This document shows positions 35,945-48,400 of a DNA stretch of 64,000 nt, piece after piece. Position numbers and translations under genes: made by a program. This stretch comes from Turnera subulata. Its lineage: Eukaryota > Streptophyta > Magnoliopsida > Malpighiales > Passifloraceae. The stretch covers positions 109,640 to 173,639 of the forward strand of contig JAKUCV010001126.1 in assembly GCA_028386065.3 (NCBI GenBank), given 5' to 3'. Position 1 is the stretch's first letter. Each line of letters starts with the position of its first letter. Under the pieces are notes generated by a model, which did no database searches, was not told the DNA's origin, and was given only the letters and a program-made list of their open reading frames with translations.

Positions 35945-37690
35945 TCAGGCATCTTGTTTGTCATTAAGTCGATGAAAGAAAGCTTTTGATGCTTCATAGG
36001 TAGACCAGCAAATTGCAGTAGCGGGAGCGTGAAAGAGTATCCTGGGGACCCAACCCCTCATTAGCCCACGATAGCCATCCTTCTTAACAATGGTTTTGAT
36101 AACATTCATGATTGAAGTGCTTGAGAATCTATCGCAACCGCAGACCCCCTGTGTAAGAGAAAGGAGAAATCAAATGTGAGACATGAGATTCAAGAACAAT
36201 GAACAAGATTCACACAAGTAAAAGTAGGATATATAGCTTCCCATAATGAAATCCAGCCAGCCACCACATCACTAACCCAATTCAGCTTTAGATTATAAGT
36301 TGTCAAATTCATCCTATCCCCTACCCAAGATCATAAAAAGCCCCTGGAACTTTGGCGCTTTTTGCCTAACTATACTGGCAAAAACAATGCCAATCCAGTG
36401 TTTTGCGAGTTATATTCCTTAACGAATTAAAGCTTTGTGAGTCCAATGTAAAGCGGGAAAATATTAGCACAATACAGCTACCAGAAAAAACAAAACAACA
36501 CGAGTTGAGCTCTCAGATATTACAAGTGATAGAACCAGATAAATCTCTATCCAGCTCCAAGAATTTTGGTGCACCTTATAAAGAACTTCTTTGGTAATAA
36601 TAATCACGTTACCATCTAATTAGTTATCATCGGCTTGAAATTAGCGAAGATTTATGAAACTAAGAGCTCTTATATATTCAAAATTCCCGCCGATCAAATC
36701 GACGCAGAACACTATCAAAAGCTCTTTTTTAATTGAAAAATTTAAAGTTTTCAATTTTTTGTTAAAGTCTCCAACTTACGACACTAGCAGAACAGGACAA
36801 TAATAAATTACTTGTCTTTCTAAGTTCTAACATGGCAAGAACAGAACTTAACTAAGGATTAACAATAAAAAAAGCAAGGGAAGAACAAAACTTTATGCGT
36901 GCAAGGAATCAGAGTAGCTCACCTGGCACTGCAGCTGCGTTTTGACCACATCCAGGGGAGTAGTAACAGCAGCAGCCAACACCCCGGCGGCGGCGCCGGC
37001 GGTGACATGAACCACGGGGCTCTCATCACTCACACTCCCGGGCGCCAACCCACCTAGGGCCCTCTTCGTGGCCTCGTACGTGGCAGTCTGTACCGCAAAG
37101 AACGGCGCGTTCATGATCACCGTCGTCTTGTAACCGGCGTAGAACGCCCCCACCCCTTCCTGCACCAACACCCTCCTCACGCAGTCCGCTACCCCCTTGT
37201 AGGGGCTGCTCTTCAGCTGCAGCCTCTGCTTCACCATGTCCATCGGCGTCAACACGAAGTCGCTCGACACCGTCGCGAAAGCCCCCGCCACGGCGTTCGC
37301 CACGTGGCTGTTCTCCTCCCCACGCGACAACAACCCCCTAAACAACTCGTAAACGGAGAAGTAAACAGCGTGTGCGGGGCCCGCACCGAGCCCCATCGCC
37401 CCGATACCGCGGTACAACCCCGCGGGTCCCTCGTGCCTTATGATCGACCCGAGCGCCTGCCGGACCCCGACATTCGCCGACCCGGCAGCGGCCCCGGCCA
37501 GCGCTTGCATCCGGGTCTTGAGGGTATCGACGGGGAACATGGCCATGTGCTCCACCGAGCCGGCAATGGAGCCGCCGACCATGTACTGCCAGAAGGGTAG
37601 GCCGTCGTGAAGGTGGTGGGCGGCGAGCTCGGGGATTTCCGGTGGGTGGAAATCGGGAGCCCGATATTTCGGGGAGGCGTCGGTGGCCAT
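35945..37690 (-). CDS. mitochondrial carrier, mitoferrin-like iron transporter (2 exons)
   Basis: Exon 1 is 37,690-36,923 (256 codons, GC-rich) and exon 2 is 36,148-35,945, separated by a 774-base GT/AG intron; together 323 residues. ATG 37,690 (MATDAS) is chosen over an in-frame ATG 54 bases upstream because the upstream residues look like translated leader. Three mitochondrial carrier repeats show the signature PxDxxK: P53-K58 (PVDTLK), P149-K154 (PMDMVK) and P245-K250 (PLDVVK). MNAPF at 193-197 and GSIAGSVEHMAMFP at about 40-53 are typical of mitoferrins (yeast Mrs3/4, rice MIT, Arabidopsis MIT1/2). By family, it moves ferrous iron across the inner mitochondrial membrane for Fe-S cluster and haem synthesis. 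Exon 2 ends the third repeat (GWVPRI, AICWSTYEASK). The transport role is inferred from the family. Confidence 0.93.
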
Positions 37691-38909
37691 AGTGTGAGGG
37701 TGATTGCGGCTAAAGAAGGAGAGTGAGAGGAGGAGGAAGAGCAAGGTTGGTGTTAGGGTTTAATAGTGGCAGTGGCGGTGATAATTGGAGGCGGTGTGGA
37801 GGAGTGGGATTTGGGGATCGCTTTCGGGTTGTCGCCATACGAAGGGGATTAATTAGGGTTATATATATGTGGAAAGATTTTTGAAGTAAGGAAATAGATT
37901 ACTGGAGTTGTAATACAGAGTTTAACATACTTAAGAGAGGAAAATCGAGTAGGAAGATTTGAAGACAGCCTTTTTTTTTCCCCCTTTGTTTTGTTAGTTT
38001 GGTCCTTTTTCCTGGGCGGCAAGGGACAAGGATGGTACTACCATCTCCTTAAGGAAACGGATTCAAATTTCCCGGTGAGGTTTAATTGCCGGCGTATCGT
38101 TATATGGTATGTGGCGCAGACTGATTGGAGGGATTTTCTTCTCTTTTGTTTTAATTAATGCAGTGATTAACTTAATAAATGGCGGATTCTTTTTTCCTAT
38201 TTATGACTATTCTTTCCCTTTTCATAGGAGGACACTAATTTAATAATACCGACTTTTCAGTTTTCAGTCTTAGCTTGCGTTGACTAATAAGTGGGTTTTG
38301 ACTGTCATTAAAAAGAAGGGTAATCTTTTTTTGTCTGGCCACGCCTTTAGTTTAAGTTCGGTCTGGGTCGGCTTCGTAAAGACCACTGCACTGCAATACA
38401 CTGTTAAGTCTTGTAGCCTATTTTGACCCTTGATTGAGAATTTTCCTCCAACTTAATCTTTTCAATAAAAAAGAAAAATTCTCCACTCCATGTATCCTTC
38501 CATGCTGCAATAGCTGCAGACCTCGTACTAGCAGAACCCCGCAGTGTATCATGATTTATGACCCTTAATTAGGAGAACATTTCCTAAACTTAAACTCTGT
38601 ACAAGAAAACCACAATGATTGGCGCTAAACACTTTCCTCAACTGTAGGTTGGGTGAACCTCCCTCCAAGCTAAATTTTAGACCACCGTTTTTAACGATAA
38701 GATGATTTGATTGTCACTAAGAAATTTAATTTAAAGGCATTACTATGTCAGAGATTTTAAGACCAAAGTACCAACATTTGGTTTCTTTACAAGAAGTGTC
38801 TTAGGGCTAACATGTTGGACCTTCTAGATGAACAATTTCTAAAAGATTTCCAAAGGTAATAGTAGTAACACAGTTGTCAAAAAAAATGGAAAAAGATAAT
38901 ATTAGGATC
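37691..38909. other. intergenic; promoter side of the mitoferrin gene
   Basis: About 1.2 kb without a coding frame. The first 200 bases belong to the 5' leader and promoter of the carrier on the minus strand; a TATATATGT stretch at about 37,861-37,869 could be its TATA region. The remainder is AT-rich and runs to the LINE target site. Confidence 0.45.
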
Positions 38910-38979
38910 AGAAATGTCCAAGGCTAGAGAATTAGACAATCCTTTGGAAAATTTTCTCTAGTAAATTAGTCTAGAGACA

Positions 38980-40152
38980 TTGGTCCTTATCCCTACGTCT
39001 TGTCCAAATGAAACCATTAGATCTACTGAGTCCCTGGTTGTGGTGAGCGACGATGATTCGGCCTCAGACAGAGATCGGAGCACCAAGAAGGTGCGGTTGA
39101 AGGAGGCTGGTGAGCCATCGGCCTTTCGCCTTGAGATCACTATAGAAGAGGCAAGATCGGGTAACCTTTTGGAGCCAACTGTGGAGGCCAAGGGAGCGCC
39201 CAAGACAAGCTACAGAGACATGCTCTCTACTCGCTACCCATCTGTGGAAGAGGAGGACCCTTGGGCCTTTGAAGAGGAGATAGAGGTGGAAGAAGGGGAC
39301 ATTGAGGTAGTGGAAGACGAGAATGGTGAGAACATTGTCCTCTCTGACGCTTTCAAGAAGAGGCTTGAAAAGCCGTGGAATCGGGCGGTCATCGTGAAGC
39401 TGCTAGGGAGGGACATTGGTTACCGCGCTCTGCAAGCCAAAATCCAGACAATATGGAAGCCCTCGGGCCCCTTCCGGATCATAGATCTGGAAAATAACTT
39501 CTACATTGTCCGGTTCTGGGAATCATCAGACTACCTTCATGCTCTCACAGGGGGGCCATGGGCAATCTTCAACCATGCCTTATTTGTACAACCGTGGGAC
39601 CAAGACTTCAGGCCTGAGTCCAGCAGCATCAACAGAGCAGTGGTATGGGTTCAAATCCCCGGTCTCCCGGTGAACAAGTACCACACGAAGATTCTCCGTA
39701 CTCTGGGGAACCGCTTGGGTACCACACTGCGAATCGACATTAAGACCGAGAGCCAGTCAAGAGCGAAATTTGCAAAACTAGTTATTGCCGTAGACCTCTC
39801 TCGTCCCTTAAAGGGAAAGTCTATCTTGATGGTGAGGCCTTTAAGGTTGTTTACGAGGGGTTACCAAGCATTTGATTCTCCTGTGGTCGATATGGCCACT
39901 CTGCAATTGGTTGCCACTTCAACACGGATGTTGTGGAGGATGTCAATCGGGGTGGTACACAGACACAGGCCCAACCCTCTGCTGAGGAAGGGTCGAAAGG
40001 GAGTAGCTCAGGTGGAAAGGGATCTGAACCGACTAAGGCCAAAGATATTGGCGAATGGATGGTTGTACCAAGACGAGCCCAGCGTCTGCCATATAGACAA
40101 CTGGATCCGCCGCCAAAGTACGGCAATGGCCCAGCTCCCACCTAACCGGTAA
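38980..40152 (+). pseudogene. LINE ORF1 (DUF4283 gag-like protein), frameshifted
   Basis: The frame is open from the left end and has no convincing ATG before the domain. A DUF4283 domain is clear at about 39,480-39,840 (YIVRFWESSDY, GGPWAIFNHAL, WVQIPGLPVNKY). Near 39,845 the frame shifts. The other frame has the zinc-knuckle remnant (SCGRYGHSAIGC, 39,862-39,897), where a TGA replaces a residue just before it (39,856-39,858). A proline-rich linker continues to about 40,900. Such proteins bind the element's RNA. Confidence 0.85.
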
Positions 40153-40924
40153 CAGTTTCTCTGCCTTAGAAGTTGAGCCAATTCCTAACCCTAGTAGTTT
40201 GGCCACCCCAAACTCGGCCCAGGTGCCCACGGCTTTCCCCTCTTACCCTACCAGGCCCCAAACTAAAAACACTCCGAACCAAACCAAGCCCAAAATATAG
40301 TTTACCAACAGAAAAGCCATAGCCAGTAAACAAAGCCCAGCCTAGACTAAACCTTATGCTAAACGCAGCCCACTCAAAGATGTCTCAAATAGCCCTACCC
40401 AAGCTCTTAAGCCCCTACCCACTCCAATCCCACACACCGGCCCCTCTCAGCCTCTGCCCCCAGCCCAACCTAAGATCCTTCTGAAAAGCAACCTGAATTT
40501 TATTTTACCCTACCGAGAGCCACACTCCGCCATCTCCCTTGAGGAGAATTGCCATAAAATCATCTACCCAAAGAACCACAACCCAGGCATGTCGATCCCC
40601 CAACAACCCCTCACACTGTATAAAGACCCCCAAACCCCGGCCCCCTCCCTAAACAAACCACCCGACCCAACTGACTCTTCAGGGTCTTTGAAAATGCCGC
40701 CCATTAAAGACACTACTGGTGTGATGGCTATTGACACTTGCAGTGCACCCATTGAAGTTGTTGAGCCAACTGAGTCTAGTTTGGTTAAGGAAGTGGAGAT
40801 GGTTGAAGATGTTACCAGGGAAGGGAGGGCCTTAGCTCCCCCTTGCTCTAAAATAAGCCGTGGTTGGCACCTACCCCCCTCTGTTTATTATGATACCCAT
40901 CCTTTATTAGAATTTCTAGGGGAC

Positions 40925-43900
40925 TGGCAAACGAAAGTTTGTTCGTCTTTGTAGAGAAGTCTGTGCTATTAATAAGCCTGAGATTTTAGTCATTTCAGAA
41001 TCATGCATTAGTGGAAGCAGAGAGGAGCGTGTGATCCGCAAACTTCAGTTCCCAAACTCCCATCGCATCGAAGCTCGAGGTTTTGCTGGGGGCATATGGA
41101 TACTTTGGGACGAATCGAGGACTCAGGTGGAGGTTTTGTTCAACCACCCACAGTTCTGTCATACTCGCATAGCAAGGAATTTCACTTCCTTCTTGTTCAC
41201 CGCTGTCTATGGTAGTCCCTAGGAGGGGTGGAGGAGGTACCTCTGGAGGAATTTGGAAGCACTGGCATCTACAATTCAGGAACCCTAGATTGTCGGTGGT
41301 GATTTCAACGCAGTCCTAAGCGGAGCTGAGAGAAGAAATCGTTTTGGACAAACAGGTCAAGCAAACTCACTATTTGTGGAGTGCTCTATTAAAACCATTC
41401 TCTTGGATTTGGGGTTTGTTGGGTGTAAATATACTTGGAGCAGCAGGGATCGGACAACGAGGCTTGATCGTTTTCTCTCTAACAGTGAATAGAGAAGGCA
41501 ATTCCCCGAGGCATCTGTCATCCATCTTCCGAGGGTAGGATCAGACCATTGCCCTATTCTCGTGAAGTATGGGGTGGCTCCTCCATCGGTACCAAACCGG
41601 CCCTTTAGGTATTTGGCAGCTTGGCAATCCCATCCTGACTTTGGCAAATTTGTGGCGGATAATTGGGACAATGCCAGGGATATCCCTGGCGCAATTGAGA
41701 AGTTTACAGCAGAAGTAAAGGTGTGGAACAGGAAAATTTTTGGGAACATTCGTTTGAGGAAGAGGCGACTTCTGGCCAGATTGGCTGGGATCCAAAAGTT
41801 CTTGGAGTTGAGGCCCTCAGTGTTCCTATCTAACTTGGAGAAGGAACTCAGACTTGAGCTGGATGGAGTTCTTCTTCAAGAGGAATTACTATGGGTACAA
41901 AAATCTAGAAGACAATGGCTCAGGGATGGCGATAGGAACACATCGTTTTTCCACACGTCCACCATAATCAGGCGTAAGCAAAATCGTGTAGAGGCACTAA
42001 AAGATGATCAAGGGCAGTGGCAACATGACCCTGAGGCACTACATGCCTTAGCTACTTCGTATTTCAAGAAGCTCTTCTGCGATGATAACAGGATGGCAGG
42101 CCTTTTCCCTTTACCTCATAATTTCAATGCATTAAGTGAGGAGGCCCGTCATGAGATGGATAGACCAATCTCTGAGGATGAAGCCCGCAGTTGCATATTC
42201 CAAATGGGACCCCTCAAGGCGCCTGGCCTAGACGGGTTGCAAGCCACCTTTTTCCAATCAAAATGGGAGACAGTTGGGGCTAAAGTAACCCAGTGGTTGA
42301 CGAAAGCCTATGCACAGGGAGAATGGGATGATAGAATTAATGAAACTTTTATCGTCTTGATACCGAAGATAGCCGCCCCTGAGAAGATCACGCAGTTCCG
42401 CCCAATAGGGCTATGCAACGTGATGTATAAAGCTGTCACCAAATTGATCGTCAGTAAAATCAAGCAGTACTTAGATGGCCTGGTCGCGACAATTCAAAGA
42501 AGCTTCGTTCCGGGGTGTTTAATCACTGACAACATCATCATAGCCTAGGAAACGATTTTTTCCATGAGATGCAAGAAAGGAAAGGTTGGGACAATGGCTA
42601 TTAAACTGGATCTTGAGAAGGTGTTTGATCGCCTAAAATGGGAATTTATTGAAGACACTCTCCAAGCTGCAGGCTTTTCACAAAAGATCATTCAATTAAT
42701 TATGAAGTGCATTACTTCATCCTCTCTTCAAGTAATTTAGAATGGAGCAGCAGGTGATACTTTTAAACCCTCTAGGGGGATAAGGCAAGGAGACCTTTTA
42801 TCCCCCTACATCTTCATTTTGTGCATGGAGCGCCTTGGGCATCTGATTTAACGAGCAGTGGTCTGCAAACTGTGGAAACCAATTTTAGTTTCGAGAGGAG
42901 GGGAGGCTGTCTCCCACCTGTTTTTTGCAGACGACCTGCTGTTGTTCGCTGCTGCCGACACTTCTCAAGCCACAATTATTTCGGACTGCCTCTCTAATTT
43001 TTTTCTCTTCTCTGGCCAGAAGGACAGTAAAGAGAAATCCAAAATCTTCTTCTCTGCAAACACCCCTAGGGAGACGTCCAGGGAGATTAGCTCTATGCTA
43101 GGTTTCTCCAGAACCAATAATCTGGGCAAACATCTTGGGGCTCCACTAATACACTCCAGAGTAAACAAATTGACATATAGCTATATAGTGGAGCGTGCTC
43201 AACAAAGACTCAATGGGTGGAAAGCGGGGCACTTGTCAATGGCGGGGAGATTGGTGCTGGCCAAGTCAGTGATTTCCGCTCTCCCAATCTACTCTATGCA
43301 GACAATCAGGCTACCTAGAGCATTATGCGACAAATTGGACAGCCTGTGTCGATGCTTCATTTGGGGGTCTACGGCACCACAAAAAAAAATGCATCTATTG
43401 AACTGGGAGAGTGTATGTTCTCCCATGAAAAAGGGGGGACTTGGTTTGCGGAAAATGAGGGAATATAACGATGCTTGCTTGATGAAGCTCCTATGGAAGT
43501 TACTTACAGACCCGCAGGCCTATTAAGTCAGGATATTTTCTGGAAAATACCTGAACCCCTCAATGTTTGCTAAAGCAAAATGGTCAGCTAAGGCAGGTTT
43601 GAAGCTGTGGTGTGCCCTGCATCAAGTGTGGCCTACTTTCCGCCAATGCATCTCATGGGAGCTGGGCGACGGCCAGTCCATAAACTTTTGGTTGGATAGA
43701 TGGATTCTTGAAAACTGCAGCCTTGCAAGTCTTGCTACTGAAGAGGTCCCAATTTCTCTTACATCCGCCTCTTTTACGGACATGACTCTTCATGCTGGTG
43801 GATGGGACTGGAACAAAATGGGTCCATTTATTTCAGCTCAAGGTAGGGAAGCTCTGCAACTTATGGATCCTCCTCAAGAAATCAATGGCCCGGATCATGC

Positions 43901-44975
43901 CCTTTGGTCTGTGGACTCCAAAGGTATGTTCTCGGTCAAATCTGCATATAATGCCCTCACCGAATAGGATTCTCAGTCAGAGGACTGGCTTTGGGATACC
44001 ATTTGGAAGTGGAAAGGGCCCAAGAGAGTTTGCACTTTCCTATGGCTCATGGCCCATGACAGATTACTAACAAATCAGATGCGGTGCGCAAGGAGACTTT
44101 CTACTGACCCTCTCATTGATTTTTGTGGAAGGGATATTGAGAGCTCCCTACATGTTATCCGCGATTGCTGCTGCATAAGGGATGTGTGGGCGGGGCTTTG
44201 GAGTAATGACCGCCCCCTAGATTTCTTTGATTTGGAACTGCTCCCTTGGCTGAAAAAGAATCTGGCTGCTCGAACTTCGTCTGATTCGCAGCCGCCATGG
44301 AGTGTCACTTTTGCCGTTGCATGCTGGATCCTCTGGACATAGAGAAATAAAAGGCTGTTCGATAAGGATGCTCCCCTACCCCCGAACCCTGTTGCGTTTA
44401 TTAAATTGAGGGCTGGTGAATTCACTAAATGCTGGAACAACCCCTTATGGGGAAATAATGTGAGGGTTCTGGGTTATAGTACCCCTGAAAAATGGCAACC
44501 TCCACCACGGGGTTCTGCCAAAATCAATTTTGCCATTCATGAGGTAGTTGGGCAGGCTGTGACGCCCATTAGAGGGGTCTTGAGAGACCATCAAGGGAAT
44601 TAGGTCAGGGGCTTCTATGCTTTACTAGATAGGCATCAGCCGTTCAAGGCCGCGAGAGTGGAATTGTTACATGTACTCAGATTGGCCAAAGGCAGGCGTT
44701 TTGAGACTGTTCTGGTGGAATCAAATGCCCAGGAAGTCATCGCTTGGCTTCGGGAGGAGATCCATCAAGAGGAGTGTGTAAATGATTTTACAGCTGAGAC
44801 TTTTGTGGAACTGCAGGACAGTTTCAGATTCTCTTTTGATTTTGTAGAATTAGAAACTAACATCTTAGCCAGGGAGTTAGCTTTGTTAGCTACTAATTCT
44901 CACCAAAGGCTAATTTATTTTGACTCTCCTCCTCATGTAATTTGTCATCTTTTGGAGGAGGATAGTAGCTCGTAG
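40925..44975 (+). pseudogene. LINE ORF2 (endonuclease, reverse transcriptase, RNase H) with ten in-frame stops
   Basis: Everything lies in one reading frame. Endonuclease motifs: ISESCISG about 40,997, GGDFNAV about 41,295, SDHCPI about 41,541. RT motifs: FRPIGLCNV about 42,399, KLDLEKVFD about 42,603, RQGDLLSPYIF about 42,786, and the catalytic FADD about 42,930. The zf-RVT part (FLWLMAHDRLLTNQ, about 44,034) and a worn RNase H (LVESNAQEV, about 44,718) follow. Internal stops are TAG at 41,220, 41,286, 41,490, 42,546, 42,738, 43,965, 44,340 and 44,601, and TAA at 42,849 and 43,524. The final TAG is at 44,973. No frameshift was seen. Confidence 0.9.
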
Positions 44976-45074
44976 GGCCATTATTTTTGTAGGCTCTGCA
45001 TTGCCTTGTACCCATTCTTTTGCATATATCTAATATATGATCCCGGTTTCAGACCAAAAGAAATGCCCAAGCTA

Positions 45075-45427
45075 AAGCCTAAAGCTACTTTGCTCTTTTT
45101 AATAATAAAAAAAAAATGACAGCCTTGCTTTCAACATTTTTTTTCCTATCAAGTTCGATTGGATTTTTTAACCAAAAAAAAAAAGTTCCATTCCTTTGGA
45201 TTAGATTCCACTACTGTTATGGAGTACTCCTACTAGTATCTAGGAGTGAAAAGTTGTGGCTGCTTTATAGTTTGTTGCAACGTTGACTGTAATCCCCAGT
45301 TCCAAGTTAACCTCTTCTTTCATTGCCTTCGTCCGTAAAGAGCAACGACCTTTTTCTAAAAGAAAAAAAAAAGGAGCAACAACCTTATGCGTTTCTTTAA
45401 TGGCTATTAGACATTCTTTTTCAGTGT
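45075..45427. other. spacer between LINE and long LTR-like element
   Basis: About 350 AT-rich bases with poly-A and poly-T runs. No gene was found. Confidence 0.5.
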
Positions 45428-45432
45428 GCTCC

Positions 45433-48400
45433 TGTAACAGCCCGGGTAAAATTTTTTATTTTTACAGGGACTGTAAAAGTCTTTTTACCGTGATTTTACT
45501 GTTGAATTAATCTTGGGTAATTAATTCAAGGTAAATCGGGCGTCGTTTTACGAAACTGAGAGTTTTCCCGCGCTCGAGATTTTTCCGTGGATTTTTCGGA
45601 CCTAAGTTGGTATTTTTCGTGTTTCGGAATTTCTCAGAAAAATCACACCGGAAAATAACTTAGGGGGTTTCAGTTATTTTCTGGTCCGGAGCGGACTCGC
45701 TCTGTAATGCAGACAAGCTGCATTATTACAGATTCACATGTCAACAGTGACGCACAGTGATTTTTACGGTTATAAAAGAAGGAAGCAGGAGAAGAAAGGA
45801 AGAAGAGAAGAAAAAAAAAAAAGAGAGAAAAGGAGAGGAAAAAGAAAAAGAGAGAAAAGAAAAAAAGAGAGAAAAAGAAAAAAAAGAAAAAGGAAAAAAA
45901 ACAGAAAATAAATAAAAAAAAGAAATAGAAAAACAGAAAAAAACAGAGAGGAGAAAGGAAGAAAAAAAAAGAAGAAAAAAAAAGAAATTCGGAAAATAAA
46001 AGAAAATAAGAAATTCAGAAAAAAAAATATATATAGAGGAACAGTGTCGTCAACCCGGAGGTCCTCTGCCACTGTTCACCCGTAGCAGCTTCGGGCCGAG
46101 TCTCGACACACCGCCACCGCCAGGAGAGTCGCCGTGCCGTCGCGACCTCGGAGCCGTCGTCCCCATCGCCATCCGCCGCCGGACGCACCCGCTGGAGCCG
46201 TCGACCCGCGAGCAGACCCGGCGGATCTGCTTCTCCGCGCCGCTGCTCAGCCTCCTGCCGTCGTCGCGCCTCCTTTTCGCCGCCCATGGAGTCGCCTCGA
46301 TGTCGTCGACCCCGAGCTCGCTTCCCCGCGCTGCGTCGCGCCGCCGAACGCCGCTACTAGGTGAGAATCCGTTTCTTCCGGGCGGGTCGCGGCCTAGGTT
46401 GGATCCTGGGCAGCCCGATTTAATTTAAAAAAAAACATATATATATATATATATTAACTTATTTTGCTGGTTTAATTTGGAAAAAAAATGTATTTATATT
46501 TTAAAAATATAGTTAGTTTTAATTATGCTTTTGGGAAGAAATATATATATATGTGTATATATACTTGATTTTGAAAAATTAAAGATAATTATATTTTGTT
46601 TTGAAAAATTTGTATTATGTTTATACCTTGGATATATTTCTGGAGTATTCTATAAATATGGGGTTATTCTTGAAAAATATATATGGTATATTTCTGAAAT
46701 ATATGTAATTATGTTGATTTGTAATTGTTAGAAAAGTATTTTACCTTGGAAAATATAAATATGTATATTTATAATTCGTATTTATTTTCAGAAAAATAAA
46801 TTTATATAATTATGTTTACTGGAAAATATGGTTTTCTAATATAATAATATTTAGTAATTATATTATGGTAAATAGTTCTATTAAAAAAATAAAAATAACA
46901 ATTTTTTGGAAAATATACATACATATGACATAATTTCCAGAAAAATTATGGTAATTATTATTTTGGAAAAAGTATATTATTTTATGAAATATTTTGGATA
47001 GAGTTTTAGTTAAAGTATGGTACCGAAATTATATTCGGAAATACGTACGGTAAATATTTTCGGTAAAAGATAATAATAACGGATAAGAACTGGGATGGGT
47101 TATTTCGCAGTTTGGCATCATAGTATACCGATTATGTGCATTTATGTGTATATATTGTTTTGTGGTATAGGTTTGGATATCGGGCAGTTTCCCCTCACGT
47201 CGCCTCCTCCTGCACGCCTTGCCGCCGCTTTTCCCGACGAGGAGCCGCCATGCCGCAGCCCGCGAAGGTGAGCCGCACTCACGGGTTGGGGACGACCCGT
47301 CTAAACGGGCGGGCCGACCCGGTTTTGTTGGACTAACCTAGGCATGGAATAGCTTGGGCCGGGTCGTCTTGGAGGGCTGCTGCGCGGGCCTACCAGGCTT
47401 CCATGTGAGCTTGGATTTGGGCTTGCGCAGTAGCTGGGCTGAGTTGAGATAGGTTTAGGTTGGGCTGTGGCTGATGGGCTGCATAGTCCAGCCCAGTTCA
47501 GTAAAAAAAAAAGAAGAAAACGGGAAAAATATTTTTGGAATAGATTTAAAATTCTGGAAAAAAAAGAAATAATTGGAAAAAAATATATAAAGGGATATAG
47601 TTTAGGTAAGTAATGTATTAGAAATTAAATAGATATAACTTGGGAATAAAAAGTGTTCTAGGAGAATAAAAATGTAATAAGCGGTAGTAGGATAACTAAA
47701 CTGAGGAGATAATCAAAGAAAAAGTAATAATCGTAATAGTAATAGTAATTAATAATTTTGGAAACATAAGATATACCATATGAGGAATATTTATTGTGGG
47801 AATATGTAGAAGGTAAAAAAATATTTTTAACAGATATTTTAGAAAGTACATATTTGTAGGAAAAGAGGAAAGGGTATTATCAAAGTAGTTATTGTATGGG
47901 GATACGCATGAGTGAGTATTATTCTGGATACGAATAAAAGGTGAACGACGTTGATAATAGGAATAACCCGGGGAAGTAACCGAGACGAGTCAGTATTTAA
48001 TTTTCGTAAATACAGTAGTAGCATGACATTGCATACCACTTATATGTGCATATTACTTGCTTGATATAGGAGTTGATAACGAGCTGGTACCTGAGGAGCC
48101 GGACTTGGAGTCAGTTGGACAGTTCCAAACTTGATATCGGCTAAGGTGGGGATAGATAAACCCTGATATGTGCTCGTAATGCTGTGCGTGTTCCTTAGTT
48201 GTTTGTGCATTCTGTTGCTAGATTGATCTGCTAGAATAACTGTTGACTGTTACATGATTGCTATGGAATTATTGATGCTGTTGTTGGTATGTGATAGATT
48301 TGTGTGTTGTGTTGGAAATATTGTTGAACTGTTTAATGTGAAAGATTGATGATATGAGATTGTTGATTGAGTGAGATTTGGATTAATCTGAGGTAATTGA

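Larger units (their letters stand above)
38927..45058 (+). mobile_element. near-full-length L1-type LINE (non-LTR retrotransposon)
   Basis: It carries ORF1 (DUF4283, zinc knuckle) and ORF2 (endonuclease, RT, zinc-knuckle-like and RNase H parts) in the usual order. It ends near 45,058 with a short A-rich tail (GACCAAAA). An imperfect 16-17-base target duplication flanks it, AGAAATG(T/C)CCAA(G)GCTA at 38,910-38,926 and 45,059-45,074, differing by one substitution and one indel. The target copies and many stop codons show that it is old. No functional protein is expected. Confidence 0.85.

Noticed and set aside
37304..37600. 98-codon plus-strand frame
   Set aside because: Antisense shadow of the GC-rich mitoferrin exon 1.
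45770..46072. 100-codon Phe-rich frame
   Set aside because: Product of a purine-rich low-complexity tract within the long LTR.
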